In this document: positions 1 to 8,343 of the stretch, one piece after another | Numbering within the stretch: the stretch's first letter is position 1 | How the letters are laid out: each line of letters starts with the position of its first letter | Origin: Gemmatimonadota bacterium | GTDB lineage: Bacteria > Gemmatimonadota > Gemmatimonadetes > Longimicrobiales > Gaopeijiaceae | Direction: 5' to 3' | Assembly: GCA_022823145.1 (NCBI GenBank) | Contig: JAJDXS010000083.1 | Coordinates: 1 to 64,000, forward strand | DNA length: 64,000 nt | Translations under genes and position numbers: made by a program | Notes under the pieces: generated by a model | Seen by the model: only the letters and a program-made list of their open reading frames with translations | Databases searched by the model: none | What the model was told of the DNA's origin: nothing

Positions 1-1
1 C

Positions 2-944
2 GGCGACGATCACGCGCTTACGCCTGGGTATGTGGCCCGTCACGTTCCACCCGGTTCCAGGATCGGAATCGACGTGGCCGTGCTCGATATCGCACAGGAT
101 TTCCTGCTCGCCCACCTGGCTGAACGGGGCGTGCTGGGAGAACTCGTGATCTTCAAGGGAGGGACGGCCCTCCGGAAGCTGTTTGCTGGCGCGCAGGGCC
201 GATTCTCGACGGACATGGACTTGGCCTCACGGGAACCGGAGGCCGACCGTCACGCACTGGCGGAGATCATCGCCGGCGAAGCAGAAGTTGCTCTCGGGCC
301 CTTCCGCTTCAGGCCGTCGAGCAGGAGAGGCCGCTGGCATATCGCGGTGGAGAGCCCGTTTGGGCATCCCGCGATGTCCGTGAAGCTCGACGTGGGCCCG
401 CCAACCTGGCTCGAGCCCGAGCAAAGGCCGTTCGTCCCCCACGTTACGCACGACCGGTACGGTTTCACCCTGCCGACTATCCCGTCGGCGCGGTTGGAGG
501 AGATCCTCGCTGAGAAGATTGCCCGCTTGACTCGGAGCGGGACGGCACGGGACGCGTCCGATCTGGTCTGGGCGGCGACGACGAGCCCTCACTCCAGATT
601 CTCGATCGATCGGGTTCGGAGGCTGGCCATGCTGAAGGTCTGGGTGGACAACCACGGTTTGCGTCCAGCGTGGTCATCCGCCCCTTCGCCGCGCCCGTTC
701 GACCCATGAGCGATGGCTCTCTCCGCGAGAGGATTGGGATGACGAACAGATCGGACTGTTAACCCACCCGCCGCCGTCCCTGAGCGAGCTGGAAGCGAGG
801 CTCCACCGGCTGTATGCGTGGCTTCGCGATCTGACAGAGAAAGAAGGACGGTTGGCCTCGGCGGATGCGCGGGATCGATCGGAGGTGATCCGGACGGTAC
901 GCGATCTCGAGCACTCGGCTCTAACGGAGACGCAGCTCTGGTAA
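2..944 (+). pseudogene. AbiEii/AbiGii-type nucleotidyltransferase toxin, frameshifted, 5' end outside window
   Basis: This matches the AbiEii toxin family, the nucleotidyltransferase half of type IV toxin-antitoxin or abortive-infection pairs. Counting from the GTG at 32, the motif FKGGTALRKL (residues 41-50) and RFSTDMD (57-63) form the nucleotidyltransferase core. The reading frame is open to the left edge and gives LTPGYVARH upstream, which fits the family N-terminus, so the true start probably lies outside. The frame stops at 707-709 just after PRPFDP. The frame beginning RWLSPREDWDDEQIGLL continues the family sequence from about 708 to the stop at 942-944, so one indel near 706-708 splits the gene. 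A cognate AbiEi antitoxin would be expected further left, beyond the window. A sequencing error cannot be excluded. Confidence 0.85.
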
Positions 945-1062
945 TAGACCGCATCGCTGAGCCGAACCTGAAACCGGAACCGGTTGCACGCGAGACGATT
1001 CGCCCACACTTGGTAGCCCAAATTGCTCCCGGCCAATGCGGGACCGATGGCCGTGCGCCGCC

Positions 1063-1169
1063 GAACGGCGTGCGGGTGCGGCAAGCCCGTCCTGGTAGAG
1101 ATCCGCGATGGCCAGGTCCACCGGATTCTCGCCGGCGGCACCGGACCACGTCACCTCGAAGCGGCCGAA
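1063..1169 (-). repeat. FG-GAP gene fragment, copy A
   Basis: Read on the minus strand this encodes TWSGAAGENPVDLAIADL and then PHPHAVR, which are two separated pieces of the FG-GAP protein encoded at 6759-7812. About 107 bp present between them in the full gene is missing here. No start or intact frame exists, so this is a non-coding remnant of a paralogue. The surrounding 945-1219 holds nothing else I recognise. The fragment lies in the same orientation as copy B at 2190-2384, and together they bracket the small two-gene module at 1220-2138. Confidence 0.8.
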
Positions 1170-1219
1170 GGAGAGTTAACGGAGACCCGCTTGAGCGCCG
1201 CGATACCGGAGTCCCCTGG

Positions 1220-1816
1220 CTAAACGGCCCGGGCAATCGCCTCCAGTTGCCGCTGCCGCTCTCTTGCGCCATCGTCGAGCACATCTTCCTTCGCTGCCAC
1301 GATTGCGCCTCGAACCATATCGCTCTTGGTGGCCCCTTCCGTAGCGACCGCGATGTCGCGCAACCTCACAACAAGCTCCCGCTGTATCCTCAAGCGCAGA
1401 TCCTTCTGACACCTTCCCGTCGCCAAGCGGCTCCTGGAGAGCGTGTTCAGCCGCTGAGCCATGTCGGCATTCGCGCAAGCCAACGTGAGGTAGTATCGAA
1501 TAACCGCGGGAGCGAACTGCTTGGGCGCCACGCGATAGCGGTCCGCCACGAGATGAAGCACGTCTTCGAGCTCCCGCGGCATCCGGACACTCATCACCTC
1601 CTCTTTCTTCGCTTCCCTCGCTGCTTTCAGTTTTGGCGTCGATTGGGCCGGCACCGTCAGGACTTCTCCGGTTTCGGCATCGACGCCGACGAGGACGTTC
1701 CTGACCGTGGCCTTCGACTTCTCGAGTTCGACAGTTCGGTACTCGTAAACGATCTCGACCCGCCCACGTTCCGGCGCAAGAGCGTACCCGCGATCTCCTT
1801 CCCGCAAGATCTTCAT
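1220..1816 (-). CDS. putative antitoxin-like protein with ribbon-helix-helix-like segments
   Basis: A 198-residue soluble protein that I cannot place in a named family. It starts one base after the stop of the upstream gene (1818-2138), so the two are very likely translated together. The N-terminal third has alternating beta-type sequence. The middle MPRELEDVLHLVADRY (about 75-90) and the C-terminal RIQRELVVRLRDIAVATEG (about 142-160) have the basic-hydrophobic pattern of ribbon-helix-helix or short helical DNA-binding segments. With a small upstream partner this looks like a toxin-antitoxin pair with the toxin gene first. The role is inferred from layout only. It sits between two FG-GAP fragments. 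Confidence 0.55.
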   Translation of the reverse strand: MKILREGDRGYALAPERGRVEIVYEYRTVELEKSKATVRNVLVGVDAETGEVLTVPAQSTPKLKAAREAKKEEVMSVRMPRELEDVLHLVADRYRVAPKQFAPAVIRYYLTLACANADMAQRLNTLSRSRLATGRCQKDLRLRIQRELVVRLRDIAVATEGATKSDMVRGAIVAAKEDVLDDGARERQRQLEAIARAV

Positions 1817-1817
1817 C

Positions 1818-2138
1818 TCAGTTCCTTGCTCGATGAACGCTTATGAACATCGCTTTCCCGTCGTCCCCGTCCGTCTCCACGAAATACACCTTGATGTACC
1901 ACCGTTCCCCTCGCACCGTTGGCGTAAACGTGTGCACCACCACGGATTGATCCCAGTAGTGGGGTGATTCCCGGTAATCTTCAGAGCGAGTCTTGAGCAC
2001 GAGCGCTGCAACCTCGTTCGCATCGACATCGCCAACCGCCAGTAGGTTCTTCTCCGCGAGGGCCTCGCGAGCCTCATGCTCGAAGTTCCCTTCGTGAAGA
2101 GCCGCCACCACCACCGCCTTCGCCTCCGAGAATCCCAT
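1818..2138 (-). CDS. small uncharacterised protein, possible toxin partner
   Basis: A 106-residue protein starting at the ATG of MGFSEAKAVVV. The open frame continues further upstream, but that part reads through FG-GAP fragment B and is not credible coding sequence. The core has an alpha-beta pattern ending in WYIKVYFVETDG and FISVHRAR, loosely reminiscent of small toxin folds such as MqsR or DUF4258 proteins. No catalytic motif is certain. The stop lies one base before the ATG of the next gene (1220-1816), so the pair forms a compact operon. A toxin role is a guess from size and coupling. Confidence 0.5.
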   Translation of the reverse strand: MGFSEAKAVVVAALHEGNFEHEAREALAEKNLLAVGDVDANEVAALVLKTRSEDYRESPHYWDQSVVVHTFTPTVRGERWYIKVYFVETDGDDGKAMFISVHRARN

Positions 2139-2189
2139 GCGGAATGGTACTACATTCGCAGTACACGGACAAGGAGATCCCTCCCCTGC

Positions 2190-2384
2190 GACCCCGGAAC
2201 AACCGGATGGACTCGGGCGACCGGTGGTCGACCGAAAGGGCCGCGTGGCCGTTGGAGTCGATGTCGAGCAGTCGAACGGCGTGCGGGTGCGGTGAGCCCG
2301 TCCCCGTCGAGCTCCGCGACGGCCAGGTCCGCCGGATTCTCGCCGGCGGCACCGGACCAAGTCACATCGAAGCGGCCGTCACAC
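2190..2384 (-). repeat. FG-GAP gene fragment, copy B
   Basis: On the minus strand this encodes TWSGAAGENPADLAVAELDG, then the pieces HPHAVRLLDIDSNGHAAL and SPESIRLFRG, all recognisable in the intact paralogue at 6759-7812. It shares with copy A the same roughly 107-bp internal loss, at a point where the full gene has a short CGGC microhomology. The frame is broken and no gene is expressed from it. It fills most of the space between the small module at 1818-2138 and the nuclease gene at 2431. Confidence 0.8.
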
Positions 2385-2430
2385 TGGCCGTGAAACTGTT
2401 CTCATCACCTTGCGGTCTACCACGATGGGC

Positions 2431-3768
2431 CTAAGCCCTGCCCCCTCCCCTCCCGAACGCACCCCTTATCCCCGCCGACCCTTCGCCCGGGGCCTGGTCG
2501 CGAAGACAAACGCCGCCCTCCCTCCCACCAATCTCCCGCCTCACCCGCGCGACCTGATCCGCGAGTTCCTCCTTCGACGGCAGGTACAGTTGGTACTTGG
2601 ACGCGTAGATGTTGGCGTCCTCGGGCAGCGTCAGCTCGACGACGGCGTCGTTCTTGTCATCGCAGAGCAGGATCCCGACCGTCGGCAGTTCGCCGTCGAT
2701 CTTCACGTAGCGGTCGAAGTAGTTCACGTACATCTGCATCTGGCCGAGGTCCTGGTGGGTCAGCTTCTCGGTCTTGAGGTCGATCAGCACGTAGCAGCGT
2801 AGCAGCCGGTTGTAGAACACCAGGTCCACGAAGAAATGACTGTCGTCGAAGCTGAGGCGCTTCTGGCGGGACTCGAACAGGAATCCCTTGCCCAGTTCGA
2901 GCAGGAATTGCTGGAGCCGGTCGATGATCGCGGTCTCCAGGTCGCTCTCGGAGTAGACCGGTGCCTCCTCGAGGCCGAGGAACTCCAGCACGACCGGGTC
3001 CTTGATGAGGTCCGATGCCTTTTCGACGACCTGTCCCTCGCGGGCCAGGCGGCGGACCTCTTGCTTGTCGCGGCTGAGAGCGAGCCGCTGGTACAGGGAG
3101 CTGCCGAGTTGACGCTTGAGTTCGCGGACGCTCCAGCCGTTCTCTGCGGCCTCGATCTCGTAGAAGCGGCGGGCCTCGGGGTCGGATACCGACAGCAGGG
3201 TGACGTAGTGGGACCAGCCGAGGGGGAGACGTTGAATCAGAGTGGCGGAAGCAGCCCGCAGTACTTGGGACATGCCCCCTCCTGATGCCGTGGATTTCGC
3301 AGACGGTGTCTGCGGATTCTGAGCAGCGGCGGAAATCGCAGACAGTGTTTGCGTTTTTCCGGCTTGTGGCAGGATCCCTTCGGATTGCACGTAGAAGCGT
3401 CGAAATTGCTCGAGGGATCGCACCGAGAACCCCCGCCCGACCCTCTCCTTCAGGGCCGCCGACAGTTTCTTCAGGGTCTGCGCGCCGTACTCAGCTCGAT
3501 CCGCGCCGCTCTGCTCGTACTCCACGATGTACCATCCGAACAGCCAGTTCCGCACCACCAGCGAGCGGTCGACCGCCCGCGCGGCTGACCGCCGCGTCTC
3601 CTCATGCGTCCGCCGGCATCGGTCGATGCCGCCCCCTACGCGACACCGATCCGGCGTGCTCTGCGTTATGTTGGGTATGGCTAACCAACACGGACCTGGG
3701 GCGTCATTTGCGTGGGCCGTCGTCGCGGCGTTCTGTGTCCACGCCTGCGATTCAGGCGCCGTGCGCAC
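2431..3768 (-). CDS. YhcG-type PD-(D/E)XK nuclease domain protein (DUF1016)
   Basis: This is a member of the YhcG/DUF1016 family, predicted DNA nucleases often found near restriction and defence genes. With the GTG at 3768 it has 445 residues. The N-terminal helical domain runs from about 57 to 130 (RNWLFGWYIVEYEQ, RAEYG, GRGFS). The nuclease core lies at about 296-370, with candidate catalytic residues D315 in FFVDLVFYN and D330-L-K332 in LIDLKTEKL. Residues 1-55 do not look like the family and overlap the divergent lipoprotein gene, so the real start may lie near 3620, though I see no good start codon there. The last 30 residues are a low-complexity Gly/Arg tail. Confidence 0.85.
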   Translation of the reverse strand: MRTAPESQAWTQNAATTAHANDAPGPCWLAIPNITQSTPDRCRVGGGIDRCRRTHEETRRSAARAVDRSLVVRNWLFGWYIVEYEQSGADRAEYGAQTLKKLSAALKERVGRGFSVRSLEQFRRFYVQSEGILPQAGKTQTLSAISAAAQNPQTPSAKSTASGGGMSQVLRAASATLIQRLPLGWSHYVTLLSVSDPEARRFYEIEAAENGWSVRELKRQLGSSLYQRLALSRDKQEVRRLAREGQVVEKASDLIKDPVVLEFLGLEEAPVYSESDLETAIIDRLQQFLLELGKGFLFESRQKRLSFDDSHFFVDLVFYNRLLRCYVLIDLKTEKLTHQDLGQMQMYVNYFDRYVKIDGELPTVGILLCDDKNDAVVELTLPEDANIYASKYQLYLPSKEELADQVARVRREIGGREGGVCLRDQAPGEGSAGIRGAFGRGGGRA

Positions 3769-4867
3769 AGGCGAGGACGGTCACGTACAACCCGAACCGC
3801 TCGGCCCACCTGACGCGGTCTTTCCCGGTGACTTCGGCTATGTGCATACGGCAGTAGAGCTCCCGGACGGCCGTGTCCTTGTGGCCGATCCGCTGGGGAA
3901 GGCGCTCTACCGCGTCGACATGGACGACGGTACGCGGACCGTGGTGGGAAGGGTCGGCGAGGGACCGGGCGAATACCAGCAACCCGATGCGGTGTGGCCC
4001 TTCAGGGGCGACTCCATTCTTCTCGTGGACCTGGGCAACGCACGGCTGGTGCGCATCGGGCCGGACCTGGTGTTCGGCGGGAGCCGGCCGATCGCCGTGT
4101 TCGCCGGGGACGATGCGACCGTCATGGTGTTGCCTGACGCCGTCGACGGGGAAGGCAACGCCTACGTACCCGTGCTGGGCGGTTATCCGCCACCGGACAG
4201 CGGCGCGATCCTGCGGGTCGGTACGGCGACCGCGACGGTGGATACCGTGGCCAGGTACAAGCTGCGCGAGTACGAGGTCACCGAAACCGACGACGGCACC
4301 TACGTCATTCCGATTCGACTGTCGCCGCAGGACGCATGGGGTATCGCCGCCGACGGGTCGGTCGTCATCGCCCGTGCGGGACACTACGGCGTGAACTGGA
4401 TCGCGCGGAACGGCACCGTGAGCCACGGCGACACGATCCCGTACGCACGACTTCCCGTCACAACAGCCGAAATGGAAGAGGACTTGCGGGCCTCACAGCG
4501 TCACGGAGGCATCGTCATGGACATGGGAGTGCGCGAGGACGGCACCAGGGCCGCCAACTTTGCCCGCGGCGGATTCGGGCCACCGGACGAAGAAGTCGAC
4601 TACGACGATTACAACTAGCACGACGCAAAGCCGGCCTTTCATAACGCAACCGTCCGCGTAGACCCGCTCGGCCGCGCGTGGGTGCGCCGACACCTGCCCG
4701 CGGGCAGCGGCACCCGTTACGACCTGTTCGACCGCAGGGGACGGCTGGTCAGCGCGCTGACCCTCGGAGGGGATCGGGTGGTGGCCGGGTTCGGCCGCGC
4801 GCACGTCTACATCATCGCGTTCAACGAGTTCGACCTGGCGTTTCTGGAGCGGTACCGGATGCCCTGA
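3668..4867 (+). pseudogene. six-bladed beta-propeller lipoprotein interrupted by an in-frame TAG
   Basis: The product is an NHL/6-bladed beta-propeller lipoprotein with a signal peptide and lipobox FCVHAC (about residues 20-25). Blade signatures such as GRVGEGPGEYQQPD and VLVADPLGKALYRVD are present. The frame hits TAG at 4616-4618. The same frame then continues without a shift (HDAKPAFHNATVRVDPLGR, then WVRRHLPAG and YDLFDRRG) to TGA at 4865-4867, giving the typical propeller C-terminus. Related proteins usually have a Trp at the interrupted position, so a TGG to TAG change is the simplest explanation. ATG at 3668 is chosen because it gives a proper signal peptide; ATG at 3677 is an alternative. 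Substrate unknown. Confidence 0.75.
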
Positions 4868-4883
4868 CGCTGCTGGAGCGCCA

Positions 4884-4916
4884 CCCAACAGAATCGTTGG
4901 CAACAATCCTGTTGGG
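4884..4916. repeat. 33-bp imperfect palindrome
   Basis: Outer arms CCCAACAG and CTGTTGGG pair exactly. The inner parts pair apart from two A-C mismatches, and the centre is at 4900. It lies 17 bp after the propeller gene and its right arm touches the 72-bp direct repeat that begins at 4916. There is no T tract on either strand, so a simple intrinsic terminator is unlikely. It could be a recombination or protein-binding site. Confidence 0.7.
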
Positions 4917-4987
4917 GAACCCACTACCTCGTCAGCAAAACACTGACGAAGTCCACCCCGTCGTTCGCCACCGCGAAGTCCACTCGC
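4916..4987 (-). repeat. direct repeat, left copy (FG-GAP 3'-end fragment, copy D)
   Basis: This repeats 6743-6813 with 19 identical bases, a one-base indel in an A-rich spot, and then about 46 identical bases. On the minus strand it encodes the last residues of the FG-GAP protein (VDFAVANDGVDFVSV) and its stop region. With the second copy it brackets the DprA-like gene over about 1.8 kb. The rest of 4868-5316 contains the palindrome and an AT-rich patch but no gene. Confidence 0.85.
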
Positions 4988-5070
4988 TCGAGGTCAAGGA
5001 CGGGCGGGATTGCTGAAGTAGGCGCGGAGTGGTTCAGCGGCGGTCGATGACGAGCCTTGGTGGTGCTAAG

Positions 5071-5103
5071 ATGTCATCTACACTTTCCATTATGTCATGT
5101 AGA
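5071..5103 (+). promoter_or_regulatory. AT-rich candidate regulatory site upstream of the DprA-like gene
   Basis: The sequence ATGTCAT occurs at 5071 and 5092, 21 bp apart. An inverted pair TCTACA (5077-5082) and TGTAGA (5098-5103) overlaps it. The patch is markedly AT-rich against its surroundings and lies about 215 bp before the ATG at 5317. It could be an operator or promoter; no regulator is assigned. Confidence 0.3.
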
Positions 5104-5316
5104 GTTTACAGTCTCGACGACTTCCAGCACTCTCCCTACAGTCGATCCGACACTCTGCCCATACAGCCATTCAACCGCCCGCACCCGTCCCCCACGTTGG
5201 AGTACCCACCATCCTGGAGATTCCATGCACGACGCATCCATGGCGGCGTGGCTTTTGCGTATGCACGGTAGCGGCAGGGTCTGGCCACTCGCGCTCTCTA
5301 TGCTGGGGCGTGCCTC

Positions 5317-6664
5317 ATGAACGGCGAGCTCAGCCCGAACGCCCAGGCGATCCTGCTGCTGACGGCGCCACTTCTGGCCGGGGGGGCGCGTCCGACTGTC
5401 AGGCCTCTGCCCCTCGGCGACTACAACAACCTGGTGCGGTACCTTCGCGACACCGCTATGGAGCCCGCGGATCTCCTTGATCCCGAAGGATTGAGAGAAC
5501 TCGGTAACTCGTGGTCCGGGTTGAAGACCCGCCGAACCCTTGAAGATGTTTCGTCGACTTCTCCAACGAGGATTCCTTCTGGCCCAGGCATTGGAGCGCT
5601 GGAGCGCGCGAGCGATCTGGGTGGTCACAAGAGCGGACGACGACTACCCCAATCGGCTCCGGAAGAAGATGCGGGGGAAGCGTCCGCCAGTGCTCTACGG
5701 TTGCGGCGACCGGGACGCTTTGGACTTTGGGGGACTGGCGGTGGTCGGCTCGCGAAAGGTGAACGACGAACTCATTGAGTATACGGAACGCGTTGGACGG
5801 TTGGCCGCCGAAGCGGCGGTGCCGATTGTCTCCGGTGGGGCTCGTGGCGTCGATCAGACGGCCATGCGGGGATCCCTTGAGGCGGGCGGGCGCGCGATCG
5901 GCGTCCTGGGCAATGACCTCGAACGCGCCGCGCTTGACCGCGGCAATCGGGAGCCGCTCATGGACGGACGGCTGGTGCTGGTCTCCTCCTTCGATCCCGC
6001 AATCCGGTTTCGGGGTTGGCAGGCGATGGAACGCAACAAGCAGATCTATGCGCTGGCGGATTCGGCGCTGGTCGTGAACTCCGACCATGGGCATGGCGGC
6101 ACCTGGGCGGGCGCGACGGAGCAACTGAAGCTGCGCTATGTGCCGGTGTATGTCCGCTCAACCGGCGAGCCATCCAGAGGGCTTGACGCATTGGTTGCGC
6201 GCGGTGCCCGCTGGTGGTCGGAACCTGAAACACCCGACAAGCTTCGCGAGATCGTGTTCGATGACGGGACACAGATTCCAGCGCTCGCCGGGTCTCCTCA
6301 GGGTGAGCTTTTCCGTTCCGAGCCTGAAGCTGCTCCCGGAGTGGCCGTTGTCCGAGAGAGTAGATCGACGGAGTTCGCCGAACGGACTGCGGAAGATGAC
6401 CCTGGGTTGCCTGACGAAGCACCCGTACCCGGGAAGAACGAGAAGCGGTTGCTGCCTGTAATGTCCGGCGAAATGTCGCGCAAGGAGATCCGTGACGCAT
6501 TAAGGCTCAAGAGCAGGAGCGACGTCAAGAAGCGGTTTCTGGATCCGTGTTTGGAAAAAGGTTGGATCGAGATGACGATGCCTGAGAATGAGCGCAGTCC
6601 GAGACAGCGCTTCCGCCTCACCTCGGTTGGCCGGACCTGGGTGGAGGCTTTTGAGGATGAGTGA
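5317..6664 (+). pseudogene. DprA/Smf-like SLOG-domain protein with C-terminal winged helix, frameshifted
   Basis: This belongs to the DprA/Smf family, Rossmann-like proteins that bind single-stranded DNA in natural transformation and also occur in accessory regions. The N-terminal part (LSPNAQAILLLTAPLLAGG and on) is in one frame from 5317. The frame changes near 5540 and continues as [18 protein letters not shown]. Counting from 5540, VLYGCGD is at 51-57, VVGSR at 68-72 and [12 protein letters not shown] at 98-109; the family-typical [10 protein letters not shown] and GGTWAGA follow. Residues about 305-365 resemble a winged helix ([11 protein letters not shown], then RFRLTSVG). One indel near 5535-5547 breaks the gene. 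It sits between two copies of a direct repeat, and the break may be real or an assembly error. Confidence 0.8.
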
Positions 6665-6742
6665 GGTTCCGCCCGACGGCACCGTGATCTCGGCGAAGTC
6701 ATCGTTGCCTGCTTGACCTGTACGCGATACGAGCTCGCCGCT

Positions 6743-6813
6743 GGAACCCACTACCTCGTCAAAAAACACTGACGAAGTCCACCCCGTCGTTCGCCACCGC
6801 GAAGTCCACTCGC
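6743..6813 (-). repeat. direct repeat, right copy
   Basis: This 71-bp sequence matches 4916-4987 apart from a small indel after the first 19 bases. It coincides with the 3' end of the FG-GAP gene read on the minus strand, covering that gene's stop codon at 6759-6761 and a few bases beyond. The two copies are in the same orientation and about 1.76 kb of sequence separates them. Confidence 0.85.
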
Positions 6814-7812
6814 CCATCGCCATCGAAGTCACCCGCCGCCAGACCGTAAGGGCTGCCCACGATCTCAATCCGCTGGAGCAGGGACCAGCACCTCGGCGCT
6901 GCCGTCACCGTTCAGATCCGCCGCCGCGCTGTTCGTCGGCCCCCTCGCGATCTCGTATCGGCCGGCCGCGCGAAACAACCCGTCGGCAAGCCCGTGCCAG
7001 GTCGCCAGCGAACCCGCGCCTTCTCCGGACGCGGCCGCCACATCCCGACGACCGTCGCCATTCAGATCCGCCGCGATGACCGAGAACGGGCCGAAGGGCG
7101 CCGGCAGGGTTGCCCGCGGCCGAAAGCCACCGTCCTCCCCGGCGACAAGGACGGCCACGTGGTCGGGATTCGACGTGATCAGGTCCGCGAGGCCGTCACC
7201 CGTCACATCGGCCAGACTCATGCCCCGGTACGGATCACCGCCGACGTCGATCGATGTCGCCCCCGAGAATGTGCCATCCCCGCGTCCCCGGAATAGCCGG
7301 ATGGACTCGGGCGCCCGGTCGTCGACCAGAAGGTCCGCGTGACCATCGGAGTCGATGTCGTGCAGTCGGACGGCGTGCGGGTGCGGCGAGACGTCGACGC
7401 GGAACCTCGAGTGGTCCCGGCGTTCGAAGGCCCCTCCGGCGACCCCGAAGAGCAGCGTGACATGGTCCGTCTCGTGGTTTGCGACTGCGAGGTCGGCAAG
7501 CCCGTCCTCGTCGAGATCCGCGATGGCCAGGTCCACCGGATTCTCGCCGGCGGCACCGGACCACGTTACATCGAAGCGACCGTCACCCCGACCGGTCAAC
7601 ACGAAAACGCTCTGGCCGCCGGAAACCACGAGGTCGAGCCGCCCGTCGCCATTCAGATCACGAGCCTGGATCGCGGTGGTTGGGCTGCCGACAACGGCGT
7701 CGAGGCGATCAAAGGAGAGTTGTCCGGCGGCGGCGGCCGGTGGGGCGGCGAGGGCGAGGGTGGCGGACGCGAGGAGGGCGAATGCGGGAGAAGCCAGTGA
7801 TGTCGGTCTCAT
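6759..7812 (-). pseudogene. exported FG-GAP/VCBS repeat protein, frameshifted near the 3' end
   Basis: A secreted protein of repeated FG-GAP/VCBS blades, each with a calcium-loop type motif. DLNGDGRLD, DLDEDGLAD, DIDSDGHAD, DVTGDGLAD, DLNGDGRRD and DLNGDGSAE are all visible. The start at 7812 (MRPTSLASPAFALLA) gives a good signal peptide ending AAAAG; an upstream in-frame start at 7902 would bury it. The main frame stops at 6865 after EVLVPAPAD. The adjacent frame continues the fold as LLQRIEIVGSPYGLAAGDFD to a stop at 6759, so a single indel near 6880 splits the last blade. Pieces of this gene recur at 1063, 2190 and 4916. Such proteins usually act at the cell surface; the ligand is unknown. 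Confidence 0.8.
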
Positions 7813-7894
7813 CAGGCTACAACGCTCCAACTCCTCGGCCACGCTGCGGATCGATTGGTCCTTACACCAGCAATAGACGCGGTATCGCGGGCTT

Positions 7895-8110
7895 CCGTGC
7901 AACTGCTGACTGCCCGCACCCGCGCCCCACCTCGCCGCGCGCCGGTCGCATCGCCGCGGCGAAGGCCGGGTCCGTGGACTGGTCCAGCACCGTGGTCACC
8001 CCGAAGCGCAGCGCGTCGCCCACGAGGACTGGAAGCTGTGCACGTGGCCGTCGACCAGCCCCGGGATCAGCGTGTGGCTCCGTCCGTCCAGGCGCGCACC
8101 CGAAAGCGGC
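7895..8110 (-). pseudogene. amidohydrolase N-terminal remnant
   Basis: On the minus strand one frame gives SHTLIPGLVDGHVH, the metal-binding strand of imidazolonepropionase-like amidohydrolases. A neighbouring frame gives DALRFGVTTVLDQSTDPAFAA, the next family segment. The frame switches between them and nothing downstream survives. It fills the 7813-8143 gap, where I see no intact gene. This is a decayed fragment of a larger hydrolase gene. Confidence 0.6.
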
Positions 8111-8143
8111 GCCGGTCAAGGTACGGGGCTATGGGCGGGGCGG

Positions 8144-8343
8144 TTACCTCTTCTCGGTCAACCTTCCCGACAGATACTTGTGGATGACGCTCGACAGCGA
8201 CTCGCCGAGTCTTTCTTGAAGGTGTTGCGGGCCGCCTGAGGGGCGATCGCCATCTCGCGGTCAACGCCCGTTGCGGGCCGCAGTTCGTCCCGCTCGAACT
8301 TCTCGAGGATTTCCCGCTCTTCGGCGTTCAGTTGGTCTGTCAC
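8144..8343 (-). pseudogene. antitoxin-like (BrnA/CopG type) remnant with internal loss
   Basis: The GTG at 8343 overlaps the stop of the M23-like gene by four bases and starts TDQLNAEEREILEKFERDEL, typical of small CopG/BrnA-like antitoxins. After ARNTFKK the family would continue for about 20 residues before its ribbon-helix-helix end. Here that part is lost and the frame shifted. The adjacent frame still ends SLSSVIHKYLSGRLTEKR at the TAA 8144-8146, the standard C-terminus. No toxin gene lies beside it. It is best read as a dead antitoxin gene. Confidence 0.6.

Noticed and set aside
818..1846. Open frame of 342 codons on the plus strand
   Set aside because: It overlaps the minus-strand two-gene module and FG-GAP fragment A and has random composition.
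3277..3640. Possible start of the YhcG protein further upstream as an added domain
   Set aside because: The first 55 residues of that frame have no domain-like pattern and overlap the divergent lipoprotein start; they are probably not translated or not conserved.
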